From Actinomycetota bacterium (lineage in GTDB: Bacteria > Actinomycetota > Aquicultoria > Aquicultorales > Aquicultoraceae), in contig JASEGT010000012.1 in NCBI GenBank assembly GCA_030018005.1, forward strand, positions 218 to 40,591: DNA of 40,374 nucleotides, given 5' to 3'. Both the position numbers and the translations under genes were made by a program. The notes under the pieces are model-generated. The model worked only from the letters and a program-made list of their open reading frames with translations. It was not told where the DNA came from and searched no databases. Positions within the stretch are counted from its first letter, which is position 1, and every line of letters begins with the position of its first letter. This document shows positions 16,744 through 24,272 of the stretch, in pieces.

Positions 16744-17616
16744 TTATTTACCCTTCTCAACATCTTCAAATGGATCGTGACACTTATAACAGAAGCTCTT
16801 CGCGTCATGACAGACCAGGCAGCCACTCTTTCTGACTTTAGCACGAATGCTGTGAAATGTCCTCCACTGGGTGCCGCCGTAGTGGGTCGTCGGGAGTTTA
16901 CTCTTGTGGCAGTCGCTGCAGAACGTCGGCGTCCAACCATGGCAATCGTCGCACTGGCTGTCGGGATGATTCGGGTCTTTATATAGCTGCCCGTGCGTCT
17001 CGAACCAGTCTTTATTGGTATGGCTCGCGGGGACGCCTTTTTCGGTATGGCAATCCTTACACTTAAGGATAGGCGCGTTCTCTCTGCCGGTATCATGGCA
17101 ACTCAAGCAGAGCTGCATCGCCGGGCGCCTCATAATCTCGTTATCCCTCTCCTCGCCGTGGACTACCGAGGAGTGGCAAACGACGCAATCGATTTTACGT
17201 TTCTCGAAGTGGAGATTGTGGGGTACGATAAGGTCGCCGCCGGGGGATACGTTTCGCCAGCTAACATGGCATTTCTGGCAGACTTTGCTTTTGGTGTCGT
17301 GCGTAGCTTTGACCGGGGTTTGGAAACTACCGGTGATGTGCTTAGTGGCCTCGGTTATCTTAGTGGGAATGCCCACCACAAATCCTAAATAGCCGGGTTC
17401 TTTGTGGTGACATTCGATGCAGGTAATTTTTTCATGCGATGAAGCCTGCCACGCCTTGACCGGATCTTTCATCTCGTGACAGAGGTTGCAGGTCTGAGGA
17501 CGGCTCGTTAGGGCTGTTCCGGCTACGACCACAGCAATGAATAAGACCACGAGGGAAGTGGCTATCGTTAAGATAAGTTTTTTGGTTCTGGAAGACATCC
17601 CTTTTATGTCTGGCAT
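16744..17616 (-). CDS. Membrane-anchored ten-haem cytochrome (NapC/NirT-like), first gene of the cluster
   Basis: The 290-residue product has one membrane helix (about residues 13-36), then TCNLCHEMKDPVKAWQASSHEKITCIECH and eight more CxxCH motifs: CQKCH, CVVCH, CLSCH, CKDCH, CDDCH, CSDCH, CLVCH and CYKCH. It is coupled by two bases to the next ten-haem gene. The ATG at 17616 follows GAGG at a long distance; an in-frame ATG six codons on (MSSRTKK) is preceded closely by AAAGGG and could be the true start. A strong promoter and a leader of about 200 bases lie upstream. It is likely the quinol-facing entry to the haem chain. Confidence 0.92.
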   Translation of the reverse strand: MPDIKGMSSRTKKLILTIATSLVVLFIAVVVAGTALTSRPQTCNLCHEMKDPVKAWQASSHEKITCIECHHKEPGYLGFVVGIPTKITEATKHITGSFQTPVKATHDTKSKVCQKCHVSWRNVSPGGDLIVPHNLHFEKRKIDCVVCHSSVVHGEERDNEIMRRPAMQLCLSCHDTGRENAPILKCKDCHTEKGVPASHTNKDWFETHGQLYKDPNHPDSQCDDCHGWTPTFCSDCHKSKLPTTHYGGTQWRTFHSIRAKVRKSGCLVCHDAKSFCYKCHDPFEDVEKGK

Positions 17617-17828
17617 TGATGTACCGTCCTCATGCTTGTTTTTGCTTGTCCTTAAAGAGACATCGGCTTAAGCGCATTCAACTTTAGTCAAAAGATAAAA
17701 CTCTGTAACATGGTAACACATATTGCTTGCAAGTCATATTTACTTATGCTTATAGGCCGAGCGCTTACCATGATAAGCCATGTCTCAGGTGTATATGGTT
17801 AGGACTTCTAGGAAGCAACGATACCGTT

Positions 17829-17859
17829 ATTATAAATGCTATATAGAGGTCATTGTCAA
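17829..17859 (-). promoter_or_regulatory. Promoter of the ten-haem cytochrome operon
   Basis: On the minus strand consensus TTGACA (17859-17854) and TATAAT (17834-17829) lie 19 bases apart; TTTATA at 17 bases is an alternative -10. Transcription would begin near 17822, leaving an untranslated leader of about 200 bases before the first cytochrome gene. Confidence 0.6.
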
Positions 17860-17872
17860 GCAAATTTTACCA

Positions 17873-17892
17873 AAAAAAAACGCGCTGGACAG
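17873..17892 (-). terminator. Intrinsic terminator on the ccdA side
   Basis: On the minus strand a GC stem, CGCT-GTCC-AGCG, is followed by CG and a run of nine T. It lies about 200 bases after the CcdA-type stop and just before the cytochrome promoter, so it separates the two transcription units. Confidence 0.65.
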
Positions 17893-18086
17893 CGGGTTTA
17901 GCTCAAAGAGGGCGATGTTGACACGCAGAATGCTAAAATATTATCAATACCAGCACGTGAGACGCTCAGTCCCGCGACCTTAATTAATAGTACGCGCCGA
18001 CGAGCATGGATTTAAGAAGCGAAGATTATTTTACGGCTAAGGAAGGGCAAAACCATTGGGCTACGCCTATTCGGTCGCTTCCAGGT

Positions 18087-18809
18087 CTAGCTTGTCAGTC
18101 TGAGTATATATGAGTTGACCGCCGTCATCCTATCGGTGAGAATCAGGATGCCCATTGCCAGCAGTAGAATCCCGCTTACGATATTTACCGCGCGGTAATT
18201 CCTTTTTATCCAGCCGAAGGCGTTGAGCGCCGTGTTGAAGAAGAGCGCCGTCGCGATAAACGGAATACCTAAGCCGAGGGCGTAGACACTCAGAAGCACC
18301 GCCCCCTGGCTGACGGTATCGCCGGTCGCAGCCACCATGAATATCGAGCCGAGTATCGGGCCCACGCACGGCGTCCAGGCGAAACCAAAGGCCATGCCCA
18401 ACGGCAGCGCGCCCCATAGGCCGCGTCGGCGCGTGGTGTTTGACTGGAACCGCTTGGTATTGTAGAGCTGCGGTATCTTAATGATGTCCATTGTGAACAA
18501 GGCGAAAAGGATAATGGTGATACCGGCAATTTTTGTCATAATCGACTGGTAGCTCATCAAAGAGACGCCGACCAGGCCGGCCGATACGCCTAGACCGACG
18601 AATATCGACGCAAAGCCGGCTACGAACAGGAGTGTGGCGAAGAGGATTTTGAGCCGATCCTGGCCGCTCGATTCGCCGAGGCGGTCGACGGAGATTCCCG
18701 ATATAAAGGAGAGGTACCCCGGAATGAGCGGCAAAATACAAGGTGATAAGAACGATATAATGCCAGCTGTGAATGCTATAAGTATTCCAATATCGGGACT
18801 GCCGCTCAT
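18087..18809 (-). CDS. ccdA: CcdA-type cytochrome c biogenesis / thiol-electron transporter
   Basis: A 240-residue protein with six predicted membrane helices. The two family signatures are present, each with one cysteine inside the membrane: SPCILPLIPGY near residue 22-32 and TPCVGPILG near residue 145-153. CcdA passes electrons from cytosolic thioredoxin across the membrane to keep apocytochrome cysteines reduced for haem attachment (System II), which fits the many CxxCH proteins next to it. No ResB/ResC genes are in the window. TAGGGGG before the ATG serves as ribosome site and is also part of a CsoR-like operator, so expression may respond to copper. A thiol-export role for other envelope proteins cannot be excluded. 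Confidence 0.9.
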   Translation of the reverse strand: MSGSPDIGILIAFTAGIISFLSPCILPLIPGYLSFISGISVDRLGESSGQDRLKILFATLLFVAGFASIFVGLGVSAGLVGVSLMSYQSIMTKIAGITIILFALFTMDIIKIPQLYNTKRFQSNTTRRRGLWGALPLGMAFGFAWTPCVGPILGSIFMVAATGDTVSQGAVLLSVYALGLGIPFIATALFFNTALNAFGWIKRNYRAVNIVSGILLLAMGILILTDRMTAVNSYILRLTS

Positions 18810-18811
18810 GT

Positions 18812-18828
18812 ATACCCCCTACCGGTAT
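18812..18828 (-). promoter_or_regulatory. CsoR-like operator overlapping the ccdA ribosome site
   Basis: Read on the minus strand, ATACCGGTAGGGGGTAT has ATACC and GGTAT as inverted ends around a G-rich centre, the layout of known CsoR sites. It ends two bases before the ATG. Upstream, TTGTGA (18855-18850) and TACTGA (18833-18828) are 16 bases apart and could be the promoter. Similar G-tract sites flank csoR and copA in this window. Confidence 0.5.
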
Positions 18829-18902
18829 CAGTATTCTTCAATCATTCTATCACAAGAACGCCGATAGGGAAGAATTTTTTCATATGAGAGTCGCATTCAA
18901 TA

Positions 18903-18931
18903 TTGGCAAACTGACAAAAAAAGGATATACT
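18903..18931 (+). promoter_or_regulatory. Promoter of the blaI-like/M56 operon
   Basis: TTGGCA (18903-18908) and TATACT (18926-18931) are separated by exactly 17 bases, 44 bases upstream of the repressor start. The palindromic operator begins inside the -10 hexamer, which is the expected position for autorepression. Confidence 0.65.
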
Positions 18932-18944
18932 ACAAAGCATAGTA
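18928..18944. promoter_or_regulatory. Putative BlaI-type operator 1
   Basis: TACTA-CAAAGCA-TAGTA is a perfect 5 bp inverted repeat with a 7-base centre. Its reverse strand, TACTATGCTTTGTAGTA, matches 16 of 17 bases with the operator at 20392-20410. It overlaps the -10 and start region of the repressor gene. Confidence 0.7.
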
Positions 18945-18974
18945 AAACGTTTACGCTTTTCTTGAGAGGTTTTT

Positions 18975-19400
18975 ATGAAGCGGTTTAAGCTGGGAAGTTT
19001 TCGACCATCCGAATCGGGTGTAAGAAAGATGCTCGGTGACCTTGAGGCCGATATAATGGAGCTTGTGTGGGAAAAAGACCAGGCCAGCGTAAGGGAGATC
19101 CACGGTCTGCTCGAGAGAGACCGCGAAATAGCTTACACGACAGTAATGACGGTAATGAGCCGTCTGGCCGAGAAGAACATCCTTTTTCAAGAGCGCAACG
19201 GAAAGCAATACCTCTACAAGGCTCTTCTAAGCAAAGAAGAGTTTAACGAGATCATGTTCGTCTCGGTATTCACCGGCTTCCAGGAAGACCTCGGAAAACA
19301 AGCGCTGAGTTATTTTGTCGAGAACATCAGCGAAGACACCGCGACCCTCGACGAGCTTGAGCGCCTGATTCAGCATAAGAGAAGGCAGATAGAGGAATGA
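18975..19400 (+). CDS. BlaI/MecI-family transcriptional repressor
   Basis: The 141-residue product has the family pattern: a winged helix over residues 18-85 (LGDLEADIMELVWEKDQASVREIHGLL, then AYTTVMTVMSRLAEKNIL) and a helical dimerisation tail. BlaI repressors bind palindromes as dimers and are usually inactivated by cleavage by a partner M56 protease, here the next gene, whose ATG overlaps this stop by four bases. The protein has no cysteine, so unlike CopY it cannot sense metal by itself through a Cys motif. Expected targets are its own promoter and the transporter operon at 20525, which carry the same palindrome. GAGAGG lies before the ATG. Confidence 0.92.
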   Translation: MKRFKLGSFRPSESGVRKMLGDLEADIMELVWEKDQASVREIHGLLERDREIAYTTVMTVMSRLAEKNILFQERNGKQYLYKALLSKEEFNEIMFVSVFTGFQEDLGKQALSYFVENISEDTATLDELERLIQHKRRQIEE

Positions 19401-20371
19401 CCAGGACACCATCGCGAAATACGCGCATCAGTATAATAGGTCTTCTTGTCTTGGGGGCTGCCGCGTTTGCGGCAATCGGCTACAACATCGACCGGTGGTT
19501 TGCCAACGGTGTTGCGGTAAAACGTGTCGCGGAGACTTGCGCGGGTTTCGGGACCGGGTGCAAAGACGCGTATATCTCTATCGCTCAAATCATAGGAAGC
19601 CCGCATAACCTTCTGATAAGTCTGGCCATCGTGGCGTTTAGTGCGGCGTTGGTCAAAGCTGTTCTTGTGCTCGTTTCAGCCGGGAGGATGGCGGCGGGCT
19701 ATATAAGTATTGGGGAGGAATCGCCTCGCATTAAGCGTCTCCTGATAGGGCTGAACGCCGAAGACATGAGGGTCCGGGTAGCCGATGACGAGTCGCCGGC
19801 GGCGTTTACACACGGTCTTCTTGCTCCCTCGATATGTATCTCTAAAGGACTTATCGAAAAATTAGAAGATGATGAGCTGACGGCGCTCCTCGCCCACGAA
19901 ATCGGCCACGTTCGGCGCCGCGACAACCTTGCGATTTTTGCCGCACTCTTCGTCCGTGATTTTCTTTGGCCTCTCCCGATAAGCCACTATTTGCTTGCCT
20001 TGTTTGTCCGTGAGAAGGAGTATGCTGCCGATGACTTCGCGGTCGAGCTTACCTCAAAACCGGTCGAGCTGGCCGAGGCTATCGTCTCCGTAGCCCGAGC
20101 TACCCAGCGCAGCATGACGTTCTCGCCGGCGTACGCGACGTTTTTCTCCGGGAAAGCGACCGCTAAAGACCGGGTTCAACGCCTTCTCGACCCGGAGATA
20201 AAAGGGCGCCCGTCCATCTTCAAGCTGATGCTTAGCATTGCAGTGAGCATAACCATTGTTCTTGTCGTTGCGGGCTTCGCATATGCGCAGCCGGCGGTAG
20301 ATGCCCATGCAGTCGGTAGTTGTGGAATGGGACCGGAATGCGCGGCTATGAATTACGAATGCTGTAAGTAA
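19397..20371 (+). CDS. Short M56 (BlaR1-like) membrane metalloprotease with Cys-rich tail
   Basis: A 324-residue protein. Helix 1 is at about residues 12-30; an external loop contains CAGFGTGC; helix 2 is at about 70-95. The cytosolic protease domain has zinc motif H167-E-I-G-H171 and downstream E208-Y-A-A-D, the expected third ligand. A last helix at about 282-302 precedes a tail of about 22 residues ending CGMGPECAAMNYECCK. BlaR1 itself is about 600 residues with a penicillin-binding sensor after this helix; here that domain is absent and the Cys-rich tail takes its place. I infer that it cleaves the adjacent BlaI-like repressor when the exposed cysteines meet a signal, possibly a metal ion. 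The gene overlaps the repressor gene by ATGA. Confidence 0.9.
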   Translation: MTRTPSRNTRISIIGLLVLGAAAFAAIGYNIDRWFANGVAVKRVAETCAGFGTGCKDAYISIAQIIGSPHNLLISLAIVAFSAALVKAVLVLVSAGRMAAGYISIGEESPRIKRLLIGLNAEDMRVRVADDESPAAFTHGLLAPSICISKGLIEKLEDDELTALLAHEIGHVRRRDNLAIFAALFVRDFLWPLPISHYLLALFVREKEYAADDFAVELTSKPVELAEAIVSVARATQRSMTFSPAYATFFSGKATAKDRVQRLLDPEIKGRPSIFKLMLSIAVSITIVLVVAGFAYAQPAVDAHAVGSCGMGPECAAMNYECCK

Positions 20372-20391
20372 GGAAAAATTTTTATGTTAAC

Positions 20392-20410
20392 CTACTATGA
20401 TTTGTAGTAG
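20392..20410. promoter_or_regulatory. Putative BlaI-type operator 2, before the transporter operon
   Basis: CTACTA-TGATTTG-TAGTAG is a perfect 6 bp inverted repeat with a 7-base centre, 115 bases upstream of the DUF2318-type gene. Its core TACTATGATTTGTAGTA matches operator 1 (reverse strand) at all but one base. A promoter with TTAACC just before it and TATGTT just after is possible but weak. Confidence 0.72.
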
Positions 20411-20524
20411 TTATGTTAGGATGGATGTGTTCGCGTGCAAGGCTATTTCTCGAGCACGCATGAGCATTAGGCCAGGGTATCACGGGTCGAATAGATAAAA
20501 ACGTATTCTGAGAGGTGATGAGTT

Positions 20525-21199
20525 GTGGACAAGAACAACGCTAATGAAAGGCTCAAAGGCAAGCGCGCTCAGTTTGTCGAGCCGAAGAACAAAAAACCGG
20601 CGCTGCTCTATGCTGTGTTGAGCGTAGCGGTTATAGCGATGGTAGCTTTTATAGCCGTCTATGCAAGCTCAGGCAAGGCGCCGGGTGCGGTGCAGCCTTC
20701 AGCCGTCGAGGCAAAATATATCGGCAGGTATTTACCGGCTGATTTTAAACCCGTGAAGCTGACCGAGCCGGTCGTTTACGACCGCCAAATAGACATGGTT
20801 CCGGTTACTCCTGAGGTAAAGGACGGCAAAGTAATAATCAAAGCGGGAGACGTCATCAGCAACCGCATAGTATATTTCGAGTATCTCCGGCCGAAGGACA
20901 GCCAAATAATCTCGATGATGGCCTACATCAAGCCCTCGGGCGAACTCTTTACCGGAGTAAGTTACTGCCCGCCTTGTCAGGCCAAATATCACCATTTTGA
21001 GGCCGACGGGACGTTGACGTGCAACTCTTGCGCTACTAAACGCGACCCGGAGACCGAAGCCGGTATCTCAGGCGCGTGTAAACTATATCCGGCCGACGCG
21101 ATCGCGCACAAGCTTGTCGGTGAAAACATCGAGCTGGCCGAGGCCGACCTGGTCGACTGGGAGCCGCAGCCGCTTGACAGGCCGGTCGGCGAGGAATAA
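20525..21199 (+). CDS. DUF2318-type membrane protein with two CxxC pairs
   Basis: The 224-residue product has a basic N-terminus, one membrane helix (about residues 26-47), and an outer domain ending in the DUF2318-like pattern YCPPC...HHFEADGTLTCNSC...GISGACKLYP: two CxxC pairs and a single later Cys. Databases often name this family Fe-S-containing, but the cysteines could bind iron, copper or a haem-free cluster. Members are found with FtsX-like permeases and an ABC ATPase in metal-uptake loci such as the p19/ftr1 cluster of Campylobacter; the same company is seen here, without Ftr1 or P19. The start is GTG with AGGTGA upstream. The preceding operator suggests control by the BlaI-like protein. 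Confidence 0.82.
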   Translation: MDKNNANERLKGKRAQFVEPKNKKPALLYAVLSVAVIAMVAFIAVYASSGKAPGAVQPSAVEAKYIGRYLPADFKPVKLTEPVVYDRQIDMVPVTPEVKDGKVIIKAGDVISNRIVYFEYLRPKDSQIISMMAYIKPSGELFTGVSYCPPCQAKYHHFEADGTLTCNSCATKRDPETEAGISGACKLYPADAIAHKLVGENIELAEADLVDWEPQPLDRPVGEE

Positions 21200-21292
21200 T
21201 CGAACGGCGCAAGCGCACACCGGTCTTACAGCATAGAATAGAGACGATGGAATTTTCGGAACCTGTATGTACGAAAGCGTAAGGAGGCCTTC

Positions 21293-21805
21293 ATGGACGA
21301 GAGCAGGATTGAAGAGGTTAAGAGCGAAGCAGACGGGGTAAGCCCCAGGCGAGATACCAAGAGGCAGGTTCTCAAGTATGTGGGGATTTGGGTCGCGGTT
21401 GTCGCGCTCTTTCTCGTGTTCAACAACGTCATAAAGTCGGTTGCGTCGAACCAGGCGGCCACATCCAACAATAGCGCCGGTTCTTTTAGCGCGGGGCAAC
21501 CAGCCGCGTTCGAGCCGGGCGCGGGCACTGGCGCAGGCGCAGGCGCTTGTGGTGGCGAATGCTGTGACGCTCCTGCGGCCACCCCTAGCGGTTCGCAAAC
21601 CGGTGCGCAAGTAGCTTCGTCGGAGCTTGTTGCGATAGAGAAGGCCGCCATCGATTACTATGCCGAGAAAACCGGCGACCGCGAGGTCACCGCTGAGGCA
21701 AAAAGTCTAGGCTGTCATCACGAGATTACGATTAAGAAGGACGGCAAAGCGGTAACCGAGCTTTCTTTGAGAAACGGGGAGTTCACACCGCTGCGTCCTT
21801 GGTAG
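21293..21805 (+). CDS. Small membrane-anchored Cys-rich protein, unknown
   Basis: The 170-residue product has one membrane helix (about residues 27-45), a flexible Ala/Gly/Ser-rich linker with the cluster GACGGECCD near residue 83-91, and a compact C-terminal domain of about 65 residues with the motif GCHHEI. The Cys cluster and the CHH look like metal ligands. I do not recognise a named family. AAGGAGG lies six bases before the ATG. It sits between the DUF2318-type gene and the FtsX-like permeases and probably acts with them as an external metal-binding component. It could also be a redox partner. Confidence 0.75.
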   Translation: MDESRIEEVKSEADGVSPRRDTKRQVLKYVGIWVAVVALFLVFNNVIKSVASNQAATSNNSAGSFSAGQPAAFEPGAGTGAGAGACGGECCDAPAATPSGSQTGAQVASSELVAIEKAAIDYYAEKTGDREVTAEAKSLGCHHEITIKKDGKAVTELSLRNGEFTPLRPW

Positions 21806-21929
21806 ATGAAGTAATCATCGCATGGCCGATCGGTGCGCTGAAAACGTTGGAAAGAGGGAGCTTGGGTCCCTAAAGCCACAGTGTCGACGACGAGCGCTTA
21901 AGATAAAAGATAATGTAAAGGTGAATTCC

Positions 21930-23093
21930 GTGAGGCTCCACCATATAACGTGGAAGAATATAAAGATGCATCCCGCGAAGGTCGCGCTATTGGTGGCCGG
22001 GCTCGCGGTCGGCGTGGCGGTTATCGTCGGACTCTACACTGTCTCCAAGGCCATGCACATGGACCTGCAGGACAAGATCGACGAGTACGGCGCCAATATG
22101 GTCATCACGCCCAAGAGCGAGAGCCTGCCTCTCACATACGCGGGTGTGACCGTCGGCGGCTTGCAGTACGGCTCGCAATTGCTTACCGAGAAAGACCTCG
22201 AGAAGATCCGCACCATAAAGAATAGTGCCAACGTGAAGCTCGTCTCGCCGAAACTCCTCGGTATAGTCGAGGTAAACGGGTCGAAGATGATGCTCGCCGG
22301 AGTTCGCTTCAAAGATGAGCTGGAGCTTAAGAAGTGGTGGGAGATCAAGCAGGGCAGTCGTCCTGCTAACGACCGCGAGATTTTGCTCGGTGGTAAAGCG
22401 TCGCGCAAACTCGGGGCGGGCGCCGGGGATAGTTTAAACATCTCCGGCGAAAAGTTTCGGGTCGCCGGTGTGCTCGGACAGGTCGGCACAGAAGAAGACG
22501 ATCTAATATTTATAGGTATAAAGCAGGCCCAGACTATTCTTGAGAGGCCGGGAGAGGTCAGCTTCGTAGAGGTCTCGGCGTGGTGCAAAGATTGCCCCAT
22601 CGACGACATCGTCGAGCAGATAAAGTGGAAACTGCCGGGAGCCAAAGTCGCGGCGGTGCGCCAAGCCGCCGAGACGCGCGATGCCGTCATCGGCCAATTC
22701 AGCCTCTTCAGCCTGATACTCTCGGTCACTATGGGTGTCGTTGCCGCGCTCATAGTCTTTACTAACACGCTGAGCGCCGTTCGTGAGCGGCGCCGTGAGA
22801 TAGGGGTCTTTCGTGCGGTCGGCTACCGCCAATCCCACATCGCCCTCATAGTTCTCTTGGAATCGGCTACAGTCGGGCTGATAGCCGGGGTGAGCGGGTA
22901 TCTAGCCGGTTTTCTGGCGGCGGGCTATATCGCACCGGTCGCCACCGGTATGGACGTCGGTGTTGTCTTCGACCCTATCGTCCCGGCTGTTGCCATCGGC
23001 GGTGTCGTGCTTATATCGCTGTTGGCCAGTTTGTATCCGGCGACGGTCGCCGCCCGCCTCGACCCGTCCGAGGCGTTAAACTCTATGATATAG
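21930..23093 (+). CDS. FtsX/MacB-type ABC permease with external CxxC
   Basis: A product of about 387 residues with the usual FtsX layout: helix 1 near residue 16-38, an external domain of about 220 residues, and three C-terminal helices with the ERRREIGVFRAVGYR signature at the cytosolic loop and SLYPATVAARLDPSEAL at the end. The external domain holds AWCKDCPID, a CxxC absent from the companion permease. I chose GTG at 21930, because AAAGGTGA is five bases upstream; the frame is open from 21822 but those extra 36 residues look non-coding. FtsX-like permeases in this setting are thought to work on envelope or metal substrates without a classical transport channel. Confidence 0.88.
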   Translation: MRLHHITWKNIKMHPAKVALLVAGLAVGVAVIVGLYTVSKAMHMDLQDKIDEYGANMVITPKSESLPLTYAGVTVGGLQYGSQLLTEKDLEKIRTIKNSANVKLVSPKLLGIVEVNGSKMMLAGVRFKDELELKKWWEIKQGSRPANDREILLGGKASRKLGAGAGDSLNISGEKFRVAGVLGQVGTEEDDLIFIGIKQAQTILERPGEVSFVEVSAWCKDCPIDDIVEQIKWKLPGAKVAAVRQAAETRDAVIGQFSLFSLILSVTMGVVAALIVFTNTLSAVRERRREIGVFRAVGYRQSHIALIVLLESATVGLIAGVSGYLAGFLAAGYIAPVATGMDVGVVFDPIVPAVAIGGVVLISLLASLYPATVAARLDPSEALNSMI

Positions 23094-23102
23094 GATGATC
23101 TG

Positions 23103-24260
23103 ATGAGATTAGAGACGATTGCTTTTAAGAATCTCGCGCGACGAAAAGGGAAAGCGACGCTGGTCGTCGTCGGTTTGGCTGTTGGTATTGCGACGATGGT
23201 CTCTATCGTCACCTTGATGCTCGCGTTCGAAAAGAGCATCGACACCCAACTCGACGCATATGGCTTCAATATCGTTATCTATCCCGCCTCTTCGAGCCTC
23301 TCGCTAAATTACGGAGGCATGAACATCTCGGGCGTCGACACGTTCGAGATCGAGACCTTGACCGAGGCGGATATCGAGAAGGCACGTCGGATTAGGAGTG
23401 CGGATGATATTCAGGCAATATCGCCCAAGGTCTTGCAGGCAATCGAGGTCAAAAAGAAGAAGGCGCTTCTCGTCGGCGTCGATTTCACCGAGGAGTTTCA
23501 GGTCAAGAAGTGGTGGAAGGTTATGGGGCACAAGCCATCGTCGAAAGACCAGGTCATCCTCGGCTCGGATGCCGCAAAGAACCTCCGTCTCAAAGCGGGC
23601 GATTCGATGAAGATCGGCTCACAGACCTTTAAGGTGGCGGGGATTTTACATGAGACCGGAAGTCAAGACGACGGCTTGGTCTTTAGCGATATCAAACGGG
23701 TGCAGGCGCTCTTCGGCCGCGGTCAAGAACTGAGCCTCATCGAAATATCGGCGCATCGAAGCGACCAGATCGACAACGTCGTGGCCGAGCTGGAGAATGC
23801 GCTTCCGGGTGCCGAGGTCTCCTCAATCAAGCAGGCGGTCAAATATCGGGAAGAAGCGATGGGCTCACTCGCGAGATTCGGGTTGATGGTGACCGCAATT
23901 ATCATAATGATAAGCGGGTTTATAGTCTTGGTGACGATGACCTCATCGGTAAACGAACGTAAGCAAGAGATCGGTGTATTTCGGGCGATGGGGTATCGGA
24001 AGTCGAGCGTTGCCCGGATAATTCTTACCGAAGCGCTGGCAGTCAGCGTCGTCGGCGGTATTGTCGGCTATATTGTCGGCTTCGGCGCCACATATGCGCT
24101 GCCGCAGTTCGTACGAAGTATCGAGCTGCCTGTAGAGGCCAGTTCGTCGGTCTTTCTGCTGGCGCTCGCTATAGCGGTCTTAGTCGGGCTTGTCTCGAGC
24201 TTGATGCCGGCACGCCGCGCCGCCAACATGGATCCGGCCGACGCGCTCAAAAGTCTTTAG
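23103..24260 (+). CDS. FtsX/MacB-type ABC permease, second subunit
   Basis: A 385-residue paralogue of the preceding gene, nine bases downstream. It has helix 1 at about residues 16-38, the shared motif SYGG or TYAG near residue 65 in both subunits, an external domain, then three helices with ERKQEIGVFRAMGYRKS and SLMPARRAANMDPADAL. The matching position of the CxxC in the first permease here reads EISAHRSDQID, without cysteine, so the two subunits probably form an asymmetric pair. It is the partner of the ATPase 12 bases further on. Confidence 0.9.
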   Translation: MRLETIAFKNLARRKGKATLVVVGLAVGIATMVSIVTLMLAFEKSIDTQLDAYGFNIVIYPASSSLSLNYGGMNISGVDTFEIETLTEADIEKARRIRSADDIQAISPKVLQAIEVKKKKALLVGVDFTEEFQVKKWWKVMGHKPSSKDQVILGSDAAKNLRLKAGDSMKIGSQTFKVAGILHETGSQDDGLVFSDIKRVQALFGRGQELSLIEISAHRSDQIDNVVAELENALPGAEVSSIKQAVKYREEAMGSLARFGLMVTAIIIMISGFIVLVTMTSSVNERKQEIGVFRAMGYRKSSVARIILTEALAVSVVGGIVGYIVGFGATYALPQFVRSIELPVEASSSVFLLALAIAVLVGLVSSLMPARRAANMDPADALKSL

Positions 24261-24272
24261 GAGGTTTTATTA

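Larger units (their letters stand above)
17617..18086. other. 470 bp gap holding the cytochrome promoter and ccdA-side terminator
   Basis: No convincing gene is visible. On the minus strand it contains a terminator for transcripts from the CcdA gene (17873-17892), a promoter immediately after it (17829-17859) and a leader of about 200 bases with small hairpins (for example GCTTA-TCATGG-TAAGC near 17762-17777). A plus-strand TTGACA at 17919 with TATTAT 15 bases later is a weaker promoter-like pair. Confidence 0.6.

Noticed and set aside
18020-18086. AGGGCAAAACCATT resembling part of a cyclic-di-GMP riboswitch
   Set aside because: The second conserved block (GGGACGCAAAGC-like) and the expected stems are absent, and the orientation would run antisense into ccdA.
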